From Sneathiella sp. (lineage in GTDB: Bacteria; Pseudomonadota; Alphaproteobacteria; Sneathiellales; Sneathiellaceae), in NCBI GenBank assembly GCA_002706985.1, contig PAKP01000013.1, positions 1 through 57,229 on the forward strand: a stretch of 57,229 nt of DNA. The letters are read 5' to 3'. Shown here one piece after another: positions 20,208-30,232 of this stretch (positions are counted from its first letter, which is position 1; each line of letters opens with the position of its first letter). Below the pieces are notes generated by a model. That model was not told where the DNA came from, made no database searches, and was given only the letters and a program-made list of their open reading frames with translations. Both the position numbers and the translations under genes were made by a program.

Positions 20208-21869
20208 TTACCCCTCGATCAGGCTAAGGGCGGCGGCACGGGCTTCCGCCGTTATGCTGGCGCCTGAGAGCATGCGGGCAATTTCTTCCGTCCGGGCAGA
20301 AGGATCAAGGCGATCAACAGACGTTATCGTGACATTGTTCATTTCCGACTTCCGAATATTCCAATGAGCCTGACCCGCAGCGGCAACCTGCGGAGAGTGG
20401 GTGACAACCAGCACCTGCAATCCTTCTGCAAGACGACGCAGACGATCGCCTACCGCGTCCGCGGTTGCCCCACCGACACCCCGGTCGACCTCGTCAAATA
20501 TCAGCGTCGGGGCTGATCCAACCTGCGCCAGCACAACTTTGAGAGCCAGCATAAAGCGGGACAGTTCACCGCCCGACGCGATTTTGATGAGTGGACCCGC
20601 AGCACTTCCGGGATTTGTCGCCACCAGAAAAGAAACCTTGTCTATGCCAGAGGGTCCCCAGTTACTCTCCGGCAGTTCACTGACAAACGTTGTGAATTTT
20701 GCCGCACCGAGTTTAAGCGGCTCCAATTCCGCCATGACGGCAACATCCATCTTCTTCGCAGCATCGGCGCGCCTCTCTGATAACTGTGTGGCGGCGTCAA
20801 TAAACTCTTTTCGGGCTTCAGAGGCTGCTTTCTTTAGGGCTTCAACCTCTCGATCTCCATCCTCAACCGACTGTAGCCGCGCCATAAAGTTTTGCAGAAG
20901 CCGGGGGAGGTCTGTGACCTCGCATTTATGCTTGCGGGCCGCCGCTCTTAGCGCGAACAACCGCTCTTCCACCACTTCAAGGCCGGCCGGATCCATATCC
21001 AGGTCCCCTGCGACGGAATTGATAACGACCTGGGCCTCCGCCATTTCGATGGCCGCCCTTTCCAGACCCTCCAGTACAGGATCAAGCTTTCCCGCCGCTT
21101 TTTCAATCACCCGTTCGACGGCACGTGTCGCGGTCCGGATGCGATTTTCGACGCCGCCATGATCCGTAAGCGCCTTCTCTGCGTCCCGAAGAGCCTCCGC
21201 GATTTTCTCGGCATGCATCAGGTTGGAGCGCTGTATCGCCAGCTTTTCCTCCTCCTCTTCCTCCGGCGCAAGTTCCGTCAATTCCTCCACGACATGACGT
21301 AAGTATTCTTCATCAACACGAGCCTGTTCGATTTCCTGTAGGGCATGCGCCAGCTTTTCTTCGGCCGCCTGTAAAGTTTCGAACTTGCCTGCCGTCGTCG
21401 AAACGTCGCGGTCCAATCGCCCGTATTGATCCAGAAGTGCCCGGTGACTCCGCGCGTCCAGCAGGCCGCGTTCTGCATTCTGCCCATGAATTTCAACAAG
21501 AGCCTCGCCAACCATACGAAGCAGCCCGGCGCTCACAGCCTGATCATTGATGCTGGCGCGGCTGCGGCCATCAGCTCCGAGAGAGCGACGAAGGATAAGC
21601 GGCTCGCCCGGCTCAACTTCTATATCGCCCATGATTTCAAAAACCGGATGCACGGGGACAAGACTGAAGGTTGCCGTCACGGACCCCTGTTCCGCGCCCG
21701 CCCGCAGCAGACTTGTGTCCGCCCTTGCCCCAAGCGCAAGGGCAAGACTGTCAAGGAGTATGGACTTGCCAGCCCCCGTCTCGCCGGTCAGCACACATAG
21801 TCCGTTTTCAAAGGTAAGGTCCAGCTTTTCGATCAGTACAATATTGCGGATGGAGAGTTGTTCCAGCAT
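20208..21869 (-). CDS. recN: DNA repair protein RecN
   Basis: A 553-residue SMC-like ATPase that acts in double-strand break repair. Walker A is GETGAGKSILLDSLALALGA at the N-terminus, a long coiled coil occupies about residues 150-370, and the C-terminal half carries the signature ASGGELSRFMLALK and Walker B LIFDEVDRGVGG. The length matches the family. It lies between bamD (14-base gap) and ligA (3-base gap), a common alphaproteobacterial order. Confidence 0.96.
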   Translation of the reverse strand: MLEQLSIRNIVLIEKLDLTFENGLCVLTGETGAGKSILLDSLALALGARADTSLLRAGAEQGSVTATFSLVPVHPVFEIMGDIEVEPGEPLILRRSLGADGRSRASINDQAVSAGLLRMVGEALVEIHGQNAERGLLDARSHRALLDQYGRLDRDVSTTAGKFETLQAAEEKLAHALQEIEQARVDEEYLRHVVEELTELAPEEEEEEKLAIQRSNLMHAEKIAEALRDAEKALTDHGGVENRIRTATRAVERVIEKAAGKLDPVLEGLERAAIEMAEAQVVINSVAGDLDMDPAGLEVVEERLFALRAAARKHKCEVTDLPRLLQNFMARLQSVEDGDREVEALKKAASEARKEFIDAATQLSERRADAAKKMDVAVMAELEPLKLGAAKFTTFVSELPESNWGPSGIDKVSFLVATNPGSAAGPLIKIASGGELSRFMLALKVVLAQVGSAPTLIFDEVDRGVGGATADAVGDRLRRLAEGLQVLVVTHSPQVAAAGQAHWNIRKSEMNNVTITSVDRLDPSARTEEIARMLSGASITAEARAAALSLIEG

Positions 21870-21883
21870 TTCTGATCAGCGCA

Positions 21884-22708
21884 CTAAAACACAGAGTTCC
21901 AGACTTTGACGATCCAGGAGTTCTCATCCGCCTCGGGCTTCAGATAGTTCGCGTCCAGCAAGGCATATGAATCCTGATACCACTCACTTCCCGGAAAGTT
22001 ATAGCCCAGAACAGCCGCCGCCGTTTGCGCCTCCTGCGTTATACCGAGCATCAGATAGGCCTCCGTCAAACGATGCAGGGCTTCCGGTGCATGAGTGGTC
22101 GTCTGGTATTGCTCGACAACCGTCCGAAACCGGTTGATCGCACCGACCAGATATTTCTGACCGAGATAATATCGCCCGATCGCCATTTCCTTACCGGCCA
22201 GATGATCCCGTGTCAGATCGATTTTAAGGCGGGCGTCCTGCGCATATTCTGAATTGGGAAAACGCCGGACAAGATTCTGGAGGGCATCAAGGGCCTGACG
22301 GGTAACTTTCTGGTCCCGCTCCACCCCCGTGATTTGTTCATAATAAGAAATCGCGACCAGATAATAAGCATAGGCGACATCCTTGTTTCCGGGATGAAGC
22401 TCTATGTATCTCTCCGCCGCGAGAATGGCCTGATCATACTCATTGCTTTGATAATAGGCGAATGCCGACATTATCTGGGCTTTCGTCGACCAGATGGAAT
22501 ATGGATGCTGCCGCTCCACCTCGTCAAAATTACGGGCGGCGTCAAGATAGTTCTCGTTGTTCAGATCCGCCAGCGCCTGATTATACAGCTCTTCAACCGG
22601 TCGCTCGACATAGGCTTCCGGTTCATTAGAACTGCAGCCTGCGACCAGCCACAACAGAAGAAAACCGCCGAGCACCCGGGCGATTCCTGAATTTAATAAT
22701 CGATGCAA
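21884..22708 (-). CDS. bamD: Outer membrane assembly lipoprotein BamD
   Basis: A 274-residue lipoprotein of the BAM complex that folds outer-membrane beta-barrels. The signal peptide ends in the lipobox LVAG-Cys25. The mature part has five TPR-like repeats, beginning PVEELYNQALADLNNENYLD and including QHPYSIWSTKAQIMSAFAYY. It heads the bamD-recN-ligA unit. In many alphaproteobacteria bamD directly follows lpxC; here an XRE regulator and a strong terminator lie between them. Confidence 0.95.
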   Translation of the reverse strand: MHRLLNSGIARVLGGFLLLWLVAGCSSNEPEAYVERPVEELYNQALADLNNENYLDAARNFDEVERQHPYSIWSTKAQIMSAFAYYQSNEYDQAILAAERYIELHPGNKDVAYAYYLVAISYYEQITGVERDQKVTRQALDALQNLVRRFPNSEYAQDARLKIDLTRDHLAGKEMAIGRYYLGQKYLVGAINRFRTVVEQYQTTTHAPEALHRLTEAYLMLGITQEAQTAAAVLGYNFPGSEWYQDSYALLDANYLKPEADENSWIVKVWNSVF

Positions 22709-23122
22709 CTTATCCCTCTTGGCCCATGGCCGACAATCTTCAATAACTTTGTCATTTTATCCAATCCGCGTGTCAAGGGGAAGGTATGGTTTCAGTTTTC
22801 TTCATCTTCTGCAATAGCGATACTTATTCTTCACCTGCACGCATAAGTTTGACTTGGAGTAATGCCATAAATAATCCTCTCTATTGAGCATTTAAACAAG
22901 GCATTGAGACACATATTGATAAATTTATTTTATCTAATTACTGTTAGTTTTTATGCGTTTTCTTTTTCAAATTGCATGTGCTATATTACTTATAAGGGTG
23001 GAGTTGCAATTTAATTTTCTCCAAATGACACCAAAATCTTGGATTGCTTACACCACTCTCGACAGTAACTTAACGTAACAAAAAAATAAAATTTAGAAGT
23101 CTTAGAAAGGTACCAAACAAAA
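22709..23122. other. AT-rich intergenic region between bamD and the XRE regulator
   Basis: These 414 bases separate two divergent genes and are notably AT-rich, especially 22860-23110. They must hold the promoters of both. I see no convincing gene, RNA structure or long repeat. TATATT and TATAAG near 22981-22996 may be part of a promoter for the regulator, but no well-spaced -35 element matches. Confidence 0.5.
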
Positions 23123-23509
23123 ATGGGTAAAGTCGCGAAAAGAGTCGACGATCATGTCGGCGAGCGGATTCGTGAAAGAAGAACTATGATGGGATTAACC
23201 CAGGAGCATCTGGCCAAAGCGCTGGATATTTCATACCAGCAAGTTCAAAAATACGAAACAGGCGCAAACCGGGTAAGCGCTGGCCGTCTCTTTGAGATTG
23301 CCAAACGGCTGGAAGTTGATGTCGCATATTTCTTTGAAAATCTCGAACCGTCGACTACCAGCATTCCGCTGGAACATGGCGGCAAGAACAGATCAACGAT
23401 CGAACTCGTCCGCAATTACAGTGAAATTGATGAACCAGCTGTGCGGTCTGCCGTCAGCGGTCTTATCAAAAGTCTGGCTGGTAAGGAGAGACGGCGCAAG
23501 TCCGCTTGA
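23123..23509 (+). CDS. XRE-family helix-turn-helix regulator
   Basis: A 128-residue DNA-binding protein. Residues about 12-68 are a Cro/CI-type domain (IRERRTMMGLTQEHLAKALD, then ISYQQVQKYETGANRVS); the tail (FENLEPSTTS...ELVRNYSEIDEPAVRSAVSG) is characteristic of a widespread alphaproteobacterial family annotated only as helix-turn-helix regulator. It stands alone between bamD and lpxC and ends in a strong terminator. Its targets are unknown. Confidence 0.92.
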   Translation: MGKVAKRVDDHVGERIRERRTMMGLTQEHLAKALDISYQQVQKYETGANRVSAGRLFEIAKRLEVDVAYFFENLEPSTTSIPLEHGGKNRSTIELVRNYSEIDEPAVRSAVSGLIKSLAGKERRRKSA

Positions 23510-23529
23510 CAATCAACTGAAAACAAAGA

Positions 23530-23564
23530 AAGGCGCGGGCTTAATTCCCGCGCCTTAAATTTTT
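23530..23564. terminator. Strong bidirectional intrinsic terminator
   Basis: AAGGCGCGGG and CCCGCGCCTT form a perfect ten-base GC-rich stem with a seven-base loop, followed by AAATTTTT on the plus strand and a T-rich run on the minus strand. It serves the XRE gene on the left and lpxC on the right, which converge here. Confidence 0.88.
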
Positions 23565-23604
23565 ACTCAGCCACAAAACTCGAAGCCGAAGTGCCCTGGC
23601 AGAA

Positions 23605-24540
23605 TCAGTCCGTAGCCGGAGCTGCCGCCTTCTTCGCCGGCCAGTGCGCCCCGCCGACATTCGCAATTCGAACCGGTGCTTCCGTTGTATAACACCAAGC
23701 GTCCTCATCCGCGAAAAAGGCATGCAAGAGCTTATTATTCAACGCATGTCCGGAGCGAAAACCATAAAATTCACCAATGATCGGCGCCCCTGCCAGATAC
23801 AGATCCCCGACCGCGTCGAGTGCTTTATGACGGACGAATTCGTCATCATACCGCAGCCCTTCTTCATTCAGGATATCGGTTCCACTAAGTACGATCGCAT
23901 TTTCCAGTGAGCCACCTTTAGCCAGCCCAAGTTTCTTAAGCTGTTCAAACTCACCTAGGAAACCAAAGGTACGTGCCCGGGAAAGTTCATTCTTGAAAGT
24001 GCCATTGCGCAGGCTGTAGCTGCAATTCTGCTTGCCAATCCGTGGATTGTCGAAATCAATCTCGAAAGCAACCGAAATATTATCAGAAGGTGACAGTGTG
24101 GCCTTCGCTTCGCCATCACTGACCTCAACTTCCTTCAGCACCTTGATATAACGGCGCGGGCTATCCTGCTCAACAATGTCAGCGCATTCAATCAGAAACA
24201 CAAAAGGCGCTGAGGATCCATCCATCACCGGGACTTCCGGTCCGTCGAGCTCAACCAAGACATTATCAACGCCGCAGCCGGACAGGGCGGCCATCAGATG
24301 CTCAACCGTCGCAACCTTTGTACCTGCCGCATTCTCGACTGTTGTGCACATCTTGAGATCAGTCACAGTATTATACTGCGCTGGGATTTCAGACACTGAC
24401 GGATCAACATCCGTGCGCTTGAAAACAATACCGCTATTCACCGGCGCAGGCGCCAGCTTCATATTGATCAGTTTGCCGCCATGCAATCCAACGCCGGTAC
24501 AACTGATGCTATTGCGTAATGTTTTCTGAAAAACGACCAT
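23605..24540 (-). CDS. lpxC: UDP-3-O-acyl-N-acetylglucosamine deacetylase
   Basis: A 311-residue zinc deacetylase performing the committed step of lipid A synthesis, so the organism makes LPS. Zinc ligands are in TVEHLMAALSG and RHKALDAVGD, and the general base histidine in RSGHALNNKLLHA. The N-terminus FQKTLRNSISCTGVGLHGG is the usual start. I chose ATG 24540, giving the standard length; an in-frame ATG at 24615 would add 25 unrelated residues. Confidence 0.96.
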   Translation of the reverse strand: MVVFQKTLRNSISCTGVGLHGGKLINMKLAPAPVNSGIVFKRTDVDPSVSEIPAQYNTVTDLKMCTTVENAAGTKVATVEHLMAALSGCGVDNVLVELDGPEVPVMDGSSAPFVFLIECADIVEQDSPRRYIKVLKEVEVSDGEAKATLSPSDNISVAFEIDFDNPRIGKQNCSYSLRNGTFKNELSRARTFGFLGEFEQLKKLGLAKGGSLENAIVLSGTDILNEEGLRYDDEFVRHKALDAVGDLYLAGAPIIGEFYGFRSGHALNNKLLHAFFADEDAWCYTTEAPVRIANVGGAHWPAKKAAAPATD

Positions 24541-24688
24541 ATTCCGCCACTCATTGTTACTAGTCTCAAATATTCGAGCTGAATGTACGAAAGCCCCCTC
24601 GTCCACACAAATCAAACATTGTTACCAATTATTACCGCGCTGCACAAAAATATGGTAAACAATCTGCATAGCTGCGTCATCAGAAACG

Positions 24689-25339
24689 TCAGAGTGTTCC
24701 ATATAACCGGTCCCCGGCATCGCCAAGCCCGGGAACGATATAGGCTTTCTCGTTCAGTTTCTGGTCCAGCGCCGCGACATAAACATCAACATCCGGGTGC
24801 ATGTCCTGCATAACCTGAACCCCCTCCGGCGCAGCAACCAGCGCCATGAACCGGATGTTCTTTTCCTCGACACCATGGTCAAGCAGAACCTTTACACCGG
24901 CCGCGGCGGAATACCCCGTGGCCAGCATGGGGTCCACAAGAATGAAGAACCTGTCTTCCGCCGATGGCAGCTTTCGCAAATATTCCACCGGACGCTTTGT
25001 TTTCGGATCCCTGTACATACCGATATGCCCGACCCGTGCAGAGGGCATGAGTTCCAGCAGGCCATCCGCCATACCCAGTCCGGCACGCAGAATTGGAACA
25101 ATCGCGGATTTTTTCCCTGCAAGCACTGGCGCTTCCATCGGGCAAATCGGTGTTTCAATTTTCTCGATTGTCGTCGGCATATGCCGTGTAATTTCATACC
25201 CCATCAACAGGGCAATTTCCTTCAACAGCTGGCGAAATGTCTTGGTCGACGTTTTTTTATCCCTCATATGGCTGAGCTTGTGGACAATAAGCGGATGATC
25301 AAGAATGTGAAGATTCGGAAATCGTGGATCATAAGCCAT
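24689..25339 (-). CDS. upp: Uracil phosphoribosyltransferase
   Basis: A 216-residue enzyme converting uracil and PRPP to UMP. The PRPP loop is [19 protein letters not shown], the N-terminus [19 protein letters not shown] is typical, and the uracil-binding end [13 protein letters not shown] is complete. It diverges from the nucleoside uptake and catabolism operon across 250 bases, which makes sense: deoA there may release uracil as well as thymine. Confidence 0.96.
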   Translation of the reverse strand: MAYDPRFPNLHILDHPLIVHKLSHMRDKKTSTKTFRQLLKEIALLMGYEITRHMPTTIEKIETPICPMEAPVLAGKKSAIVPILRAGLGMADGLLELMPSARVGHIGMYRDPKTKRPVEYLRKLPSAEDRFFILVDPMLATGYSAAAGVKVLLDHGVEEKNIRFMALVAAPEGVQVMQDMHPDVDVYVAALDQKLNEKAYIVPGLGDAGDRLYGTL

Positions 25340-25493
25340 CAGAAAATGCCTCTAGCTGAATTGCAGATGAAAATTCCGCCTGACCTTATCCGACTTCACT
25401 TTTAAAATCACTACCGGGCGATCAAAAAAGCGATAAATTCTAGCTGTCCGAAAAATTCCTACTTATACTTTGATCAACCCAAGCATAACATCT

Positions 25494-25507
25494 TGACCAG
25501 CCGGTCA
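25494..25507. promoter_or_regulatory. Short dyad upstream of the nucleoside operon
   Basis: TGACC-agcc-GGTCA is a 14-base inverted repeat between upp and the BMP gene, 82 bases before the latter's start codon. It could be an operator for the operon, but the arms are only five bases and no regulator gene is adjacent. Confidence 0.3.
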
Positions 25508-25589
25508 GATTTTGATTTGGATTCAAGCTGTCCCACTTGGTTCTGTGAAGAACTTTGACAGGCGGGCACATAAAGGGAGAGGTATAGAC

Positions 25590-26576
25590 ATGATGAAGAA
25601 AATTGCCCTCGGGCTTGTTGCAACGGCCGCGCTTGCCGTCAGCGGATTAGCTCATGCGGAAGATTTCAATCCCGCTATTGTTTTCGATATGGGCGGAAAA
25701 TCCGATAAATCCTTCAACGAAGCCGCCTTTAACGGCATCGAAAAATTCAAGAAGGAAACCGGCGTTGATTACATGGAGTTTGAAGTCACGCAGGTTTCAC
25801 AGCGCGAGCAGGCCGCCCAGCGGATGGCCAGGGATGACGCGGATATCGTTATCGCAATTGGCTTTGCACAAGCTGCCGCCGTGGAAAAGGCCGCAAAAAA
25901 GTATCCAGACACCAAATTCACAATTATCGACATGGTCGTTGACCTGCCAAATGTTCAATCCGTTGTCTTCCGTGAAGAACAGGGATCCTTCCTGGTCGGC
26001 ATGGCTGCAGCGATGGCCAGCGAAACCGGGAAAGTAGGTTTCATCGGCGGCATGGATATCCCGCTGATCCGGAAATTTGCACTCGGATACAAGGAAGGGG
26101 TCATGTACGCCGATCCGAACGCCGAGGTGATTGAGAATATGACTGGTACAACTCCGGCGGCCTGGAATGACCCGACAAAGGGCAGCGAACTTGCCAAAAG
26201 TCAGTATGACCGCGGGGCCGATGTGATCTTTGCGGCGGCTGGTGCAACCGGGCTCGGCGTCCTTCAAACCGCCGCGGATGAAGGAAAGCTTGCCATCGGC
26301 GTCGACAGCAACCAGAACTACCTGCATCCGGGATCGATGTTGACCTCGATGATGAAGCGAGTGGACGTCGCCGTCTATAATGCATTGATGACAGCGAAAG
26401 ACGGCACATGGAAGCCGGGAATTCAGGTGCTTGGACTTGCGGAGAATGGCGTCGGTTTCGCAGTGGATCAGTGGAACAAGGATCTGCTGACGGAGGAGAT
26501 GGTCGCCAAGTTGAATGCCGCGAGAGAAGATATCATCGAGGGCAAGATCAAGGTCACAAATTATATGGACCAGTAA
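25590..26576 (+). CDS. BMP-family nucleoside ABC transporter substrate-binding protein
   Basis: A 328-residue periplasmic binding protein. A signal peptide (MKKIALGLVATAALAVSGLA, cleaved after AHA) has no lipobox. The family signatures are FDMGGKSDKSFNEAAFNG, FITVIDM-like FTIIDMVVDLPN, GFIGGMDIPLIRKFALGY and FAAAGATGLGVLQTA. BMP/PnrA/NupN proteins bind purine and pyrimidine nucleosides, and the downstream genes confirm that role. The ATG at 25590 has GGGAGAGG at a good distance; the in-frame upstream ATG at 25512 would bury the signal peptide. Confidence 0.93.
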   Translation: MMKKIALGLVATAALAVSGLAHAEDFNPAIVFDMGGKSDKSFNEAAFNGIEKFKKETGVDYMEFEVTQVSQREQAAQRMARDDADIVIAIGFAQAAAVEKAAKKYPDTKFTIIDMVVDLPNVQSVVFREEQGSFLVGMAAAMASETGKVGFIGGMDIPLIRKFALGYKEGVMYADPNAEVIENMTGTTPAAWNDPTKGSELAKSQYDRGADVIFAAAGATGLGVLQTAADEGKLAIGVDSNQNYLHPGSMLTSMMKRVDVAVYNALMTAKDGTWKPGIQVLGLAENGVGFAVDQWNKDLLTEEMVAKLNAAREDIIEGKIKVTNYMDQ

Positions 26577-26587
26577 GTCTGACTGTC

Positions 26588-28135
26588 ATGTCAGAGCAAA
26601 ACCCGGCGCTCGAACTCCGCCATGTCAATAAAAGCTTTGGCCCGGTTCACGCGAACAAGGATATTTCCCTGTCGGTGAACCGGAGCAGCATTCATGGCAT
26701 TGTTGGTGAGAATGGCGCCGGAAAATCGACCTTGATGAGCATCGTCTACGGCTTTTATCAGGCCGACAGCGGTGAAATCCTGATCAATGGTGTCCCGTGT
26801 CAAATAGATAACCCGCAGAGCTCCATCGAGGCTGGCATCGGCATGGTTCATCAGCATTTTATGCTCGTTGACACCTTTACCGTGCTTGAGAATATTATTC
26901 TCGGAATTGAAGGAGGGGCCTGTCTTTCAAAAGGGCTCGCTGCGGCCCGCGAGGAGCTGATCCGCCTGGAAAAGGAATATTCACTCGAAGTCAATGTCGA
27001 TGCAATCGTGGGTGATCTCCCGGTAGGGCTACGCCAGCGGGTCGAGATATTGAAAGCCCTGTATCGTGAGGCGGAGATTCTTATTCTGGACGAACCGACT
27101 GGCGTCCTCACCCCGCAGGAAGCAGACCATCTGTTCCGGATCCTCGACACTCTTCGCAAGCAAGGCAAGACCGTCATCCTGATTACTCACAAACTCCGTG
27201 AAATCATGGCCATTACCGATAATGTCTCCGTCATGCGACGGGGGGAAATGGTTGCACATGCCAAAACATCAGAGACAACACGCGATGCTCTCGCGGAAAT
27301 GATGGTCGGCCGGTCAGTTCTTTTGCGGGTCGCGAAATCTCCTGCAAAGCCTGGCGAAACTCTACTGAGCCTTCGGGACCTTACCTATGTGGATGCGGAT
27401 AACGTCCCGCGCCTGAAAAAGATAGATCTGGATCTGAAAGCAGGTGAGATCCTTGGGATTGCCGGTGTCTCGGGCAATGGGCAGTCGGAACTACTGGAAA
27501 TACTGGGAGGAATGCGCACTCCGACATCCGGAAGCATCCGATACAAAGGCCGGGAACTGGTTGGCAGCAAGGCTTTCTCGGCCCGGAACCTCAGAAAAAT
27601 AGGCATCGGCCACGTACCGGAAGACCGCCACCGCGCCGGACTTGTCCTTTCTTTCAGCGCGAATGAATGCACAATTCTAGGCTATCACGACAACCCGGAG
27701 TACAATCGGGGCCTAAGACTGGACCGGGACGCAATGGTCAGAAATTGCGAAACCTACATAGAGAAATATGATATCCGGCCACCGGATGCCTATCTGTTGG
27801 CATCGGACTTTTCCGGCGGCAACCAGCAAAAGCTGGTGCTTGCGCGGGAAATGGAGCAGTCGCCGGATGTTCTCCTCGTCGGACAACCGACGCGTGGCGT
27901 CGACATAGGGGCGATCGAGTTCATTCATAAACAATTGATTCAGATGCGCGATGCGGGCAAGGCCATTCTCGTTGTCTCTGTCGAGATCGACGAGGTCATG
28001 TCCATTGCTGATCGGATTGCCGTTATGTTCGATGGCGAGATCGTCGGCGAGGTAAGCGCCGAAGAGGCCACGGAAACCCGTCTTGGACTGATGATGGCAG
28101 GTGTGCGCGAGAGCACCACACCGGAAATGGCGTAA
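26588..28135 (+). CDS. Nucleoside ABC transporter, double ATP-binding subunit
   Basis: A 515-residue protein with two ABC modules. The first has [17 protein letters not shown] (Walker A), [20 protein letters not shown] (signature region) and [15 protein letters not shown] (Walker B). The second has the degenerate Walker [17 protein letters not shown] usual in this sugar/nucleoside class, then [15 protein letters not shown]. This is the RbsA/NupA-type layout. It starts 11 bases after the BMP gene and ends five bases before the first permease. Confidence 0.93.
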   Translation: MSEQNPALELRHVNKSFGPVHANKDISLSVNRSSIHGIVGENGAGKSTLMSIVYGFYQADSGEILINGVPCQIDNPQSSIEAGIGMVHQHFMLVDTFTVLENIILGIEGGACLSKGLAAAREELIRLEKEYSLEVNVDAIVGDLPVGLRQRVEILKALYREAEILILDEPTGVLTPQEADHLFRILDTLRKQGKTVILITHKLREIMAITDNVSVMRRGEMVAHAKTSETTRDALAEMMVGRSVLLRVAKSPAKPGETLLSLRDLTYVDADNVPRLKKIDLDLKAGEILGIAGVSGNGQSELLEILGGMRTPTSGSIRYKGRELVGSKAFSARNLRKIGIGHVPEDRHRAGLVLSFSANECTILGYHDNPEYNRGLRLDRDAMVRNCETYIEKYDIRPPDAYLLASDFSGGNQQKLVLAREMEQSPDVLLVGQPTRGVDIGAIEFIHKQLIQMRDAGKAILVVSVEIDEVMSIADRIAVMFDGEIVGEVSAEEATETRLGLMMAGVRESTTPEMA

Positions 28136-28139
28136 TCCG

Positions 28140-29261
28140 ATGGCGGAGGGTAAGGCAAGGTTTGGCACGCCATTGAAAATCCCCGGCTGGGTCAACTACG
28201 CCCTGGTTCCCTTGGTCAACCTATTCGCTGCGCTGCTGATATCCGGGATTGTCATCCTCATCGTCGGCGACAATCCGTTAAAGGCGTTGGAAGTGCTGCT
28301 ATATGGCGCATTCGGATATCCCGAGGCCATCGGCTACACGCTTTATTACACCACCAACTTCATCTTTACGGGTCTGGCGGTCGCAATAGCCTTTCATTGT
28401 GGACTCTTTAATATCGGAGCAGAAGGTCAGGCGGCACTTGGCGGCATCGGAACTGCCATTGTTTGTCTCTATCTTGACTGGCTTCCGAGTTGGGCCATCA
28501 TTCCCATAGCCATGATTGCCGCCGCTCTGTTTGGCGCCGCATGGGCCTATATTCCGGCATATCTTCAGGCAAAGCGCGGCAGCCATATTGTCATTACAAC
28601 AATCATGTTCAACTTTATTGCGGCTTCCGTGCTGACTTACCTGCTCGTCGAGGTTCTGATTAATCCGGCCGGACAGTCCCCGGAAAGCCGCCCCTTTATT
28701 GAGGCGACATGGCTTCCCTTTTTTCATGACTTCCTGAGCATGCCGGAAACACCGCTGAATATATCTTTTCTTTATGCGTTGGTTCTGTCAGGCGGGTTCT
28801 ACTTCTTTGTCTGGCATACCAGATGGGGATATGAAATCAGGGTTGTGGGTCAGAACGAGACAGCCGCGCGCTATGCCGGCATCTCGCCTTCCCGCAACAT
28901 CATCCTCGCTATGATGATTTCCGGCGCTCTCGCCGGGTTTGTCGGCATTAATGAAATACAGGGCGTGCAGCAACGCCTGATCATTGATTTTACAAATGAA
29001 TATGGCTTTGTCGGGATTGCGGTGGCCTTGATGGGGCGCAATCATCCGGTCGGAATTTTCCTTGCAGCACTATTGTTCGGTGCACTGTATCAGGGAGGCT
29101 CCGAACTGGCATTCGAAATGAAAACGATCAACAAGGAAATGGTGATTGTTATTCAGGGGCTGATTATCCTGTTTTCCGGCGCCTTGGAACATATGTTCCG
29201 CCCCAGGATTGAAGCCGCTTACCGCCGTGTCGCCACTTGGCGAACCGTGGAGGCAGGCTGA
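28140..29261 (+). CDS. Nucleoside ABC transporter permease 1
   Basis: A 373-residue inner-membrane protein with about ten hydrophobic segments. It carries the BPD_transp_2 motif FHCGLFNIGAEGQAALGGIG and the EAA-like cytoplasmic loop VGQNETAARYAGISPSRNII. It is the NupB-type partner of the second permease, with which it shares the TGATG stop/start overlap. The ATG at 28140 is chosen because the upstream in-frame start overlaps the ATPase gene. Confidence 0.92.
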   Translation: MAEGKARFGTPLKIPGWVNYALVPLVNLFAALLISGIVILIVGDNPLKALEVLLYGAFGYPEAIGYTLYYTTNFIFTGLAVAIAFHCGLFNIGAEGQAALGGIGTAIVCLYLDWLPSWAIIPIAMIAAALFGAAWAYIPAYLQAKRGSHIVITTIMFNFIAASVLTYLLVEVLINPAGQSPESRPFIEATWLPFFHDFLSMPETPLNISFLYALVLSGGFYFFVWHTRWGYEIRVVGQNETAARYAGISPSRNIILAMMISGALAGFVGINEIQGVQQRLIIDFTNEYGFVGIAVALMGRNHPVGIFLAALLFGALYQGGSELAFEMKTINKEMVIVIQGLIILFSGALEHMFRPRIEAAYRRVATWRTVEAG

Positions 29262-30232
29262 TGGAAACATTTCACATCATTATCCTGCTGATGGATGCAA
29301 CATTCCGGGTTGCGACCCCGCTGGTCCTCGCCGCGCTTGCCGGTATGTTTTCGGAACGCGCTGGCATTGTTGATATTGGACTGGAAGGCAAAATGCTTGG
29401 CGCGGCCTTCGCGGCAGCAGCGGTCGCCTCCGTATCCGGCTCCGCCTGGGTGGGACTCGGCGCCGGGATCATGGCCTCCCTCGCGCTGTCTGCATTACAT
29501 GCCTACGCCTGTGTCACGCATAAGGGCAATCAGGTTGTTTCCGGGATGGCCATCAATATCGTTGTTGCCGGACTGGCGCCGACACTCGCATATGCCTGGT
29601 TTCAAATGGGTGGGCAGACTCCGTCCCTAGGCGGCGATGCGCGTTTTCGCTCCATTGACCTGCCCTTTAGCGACGCCGCGCGTGAAATCCCGGTGTTCGG
29701 CTATATCTATGCTGACCTGATTTCCGGGCATAATATTCTTGTATACCTCGCGGCCGCGGCGGTCCCGATATGTGCCTGGATACTTTACAAATCCCGGTTC
29801 GGTTTGCGCATAAGGGCAGTGGGCGAAAACCCCCATGCCGTCGACACAGCAGGCATCTCCGTTGATTTGTTGCGCTACAAGGCTCTGGCCGTCACCGGAT
29901 TTCTATGCGGGATATCGGGCGCGTATCTCTCGACAGCTCATGGGGCAGGATTTATTCGCGACATGACGGCAGGAAAAGGCTATCTTGCGCTGGCGGCCCT
30001 TATTTTCGGAAAATGGCGCCCGGTGCCGACTTTATTCGCCTGCCTGCTTTTCGCCTTTACAGATGCGGTTCAGATCCGGCTTCAGGGGGTTGAGCTGCCA
30101 ATCGTTGGCGTAATTCCTGTACAGTTTATCCAGGCGCTCCCATATATACTGACAGTTTTGCTGCTTGCCGGGTTTGTTGGCAAAGCGCATCCGCCAAAGG
30201 CCATTGGCACGCCCTATATTAAGGAAAGATGA
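29261..30232 (+). CDS. Nucleoside ABC transporter permease 2
   Basis: A 323-residue permease with eight to ten membrane spans. FSERAGIVDIGLEGKMLGAA is the family motif and AVGENPHAVDTAGISVDLLR the coupling loop. The ATG at 29261 overlaps the preceding stop (TGATG) with GGAGG upstream. Its own stop overlaps the punA start (ATGA), indicating translational coupling through the operon. Together with the previous three genes it forms a complete importer. Confidence 0.92.
   Translation: METFHIIILLMDATFRVATPLVLAALAGMFSERAGIVDIGLEGKMLGAAFAAAAVASVSGSAWVGLGAGIMASLALSALHAYACVTHKGNQVVSGMAINIVVAGLAPTLAYAWFQMGGQTPSLGGDARFRSIDLPFSDAAREIPVFGYIYADLISGHNILVYLAAAAVPICAWILYKSRFGLRIRAVGENPHAVDTAGISVDLLRYKALAVTGFLCGISGAYLSTAHGAGFIRDMTAGKGYLALAALIFGKWRPVPTLFACLLFAFTDAVQIRLQGVELPIVGVIPVQFIQALPYILTVLLLAGFVGKAHPPKAIGTPYIKER

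Noticed and set aside
20401..21162. Plus-strand open frame (253 codons) within recN
   Set aside because: Ser/Arg-rich antisense shadow of the RecN coiled-coil region.
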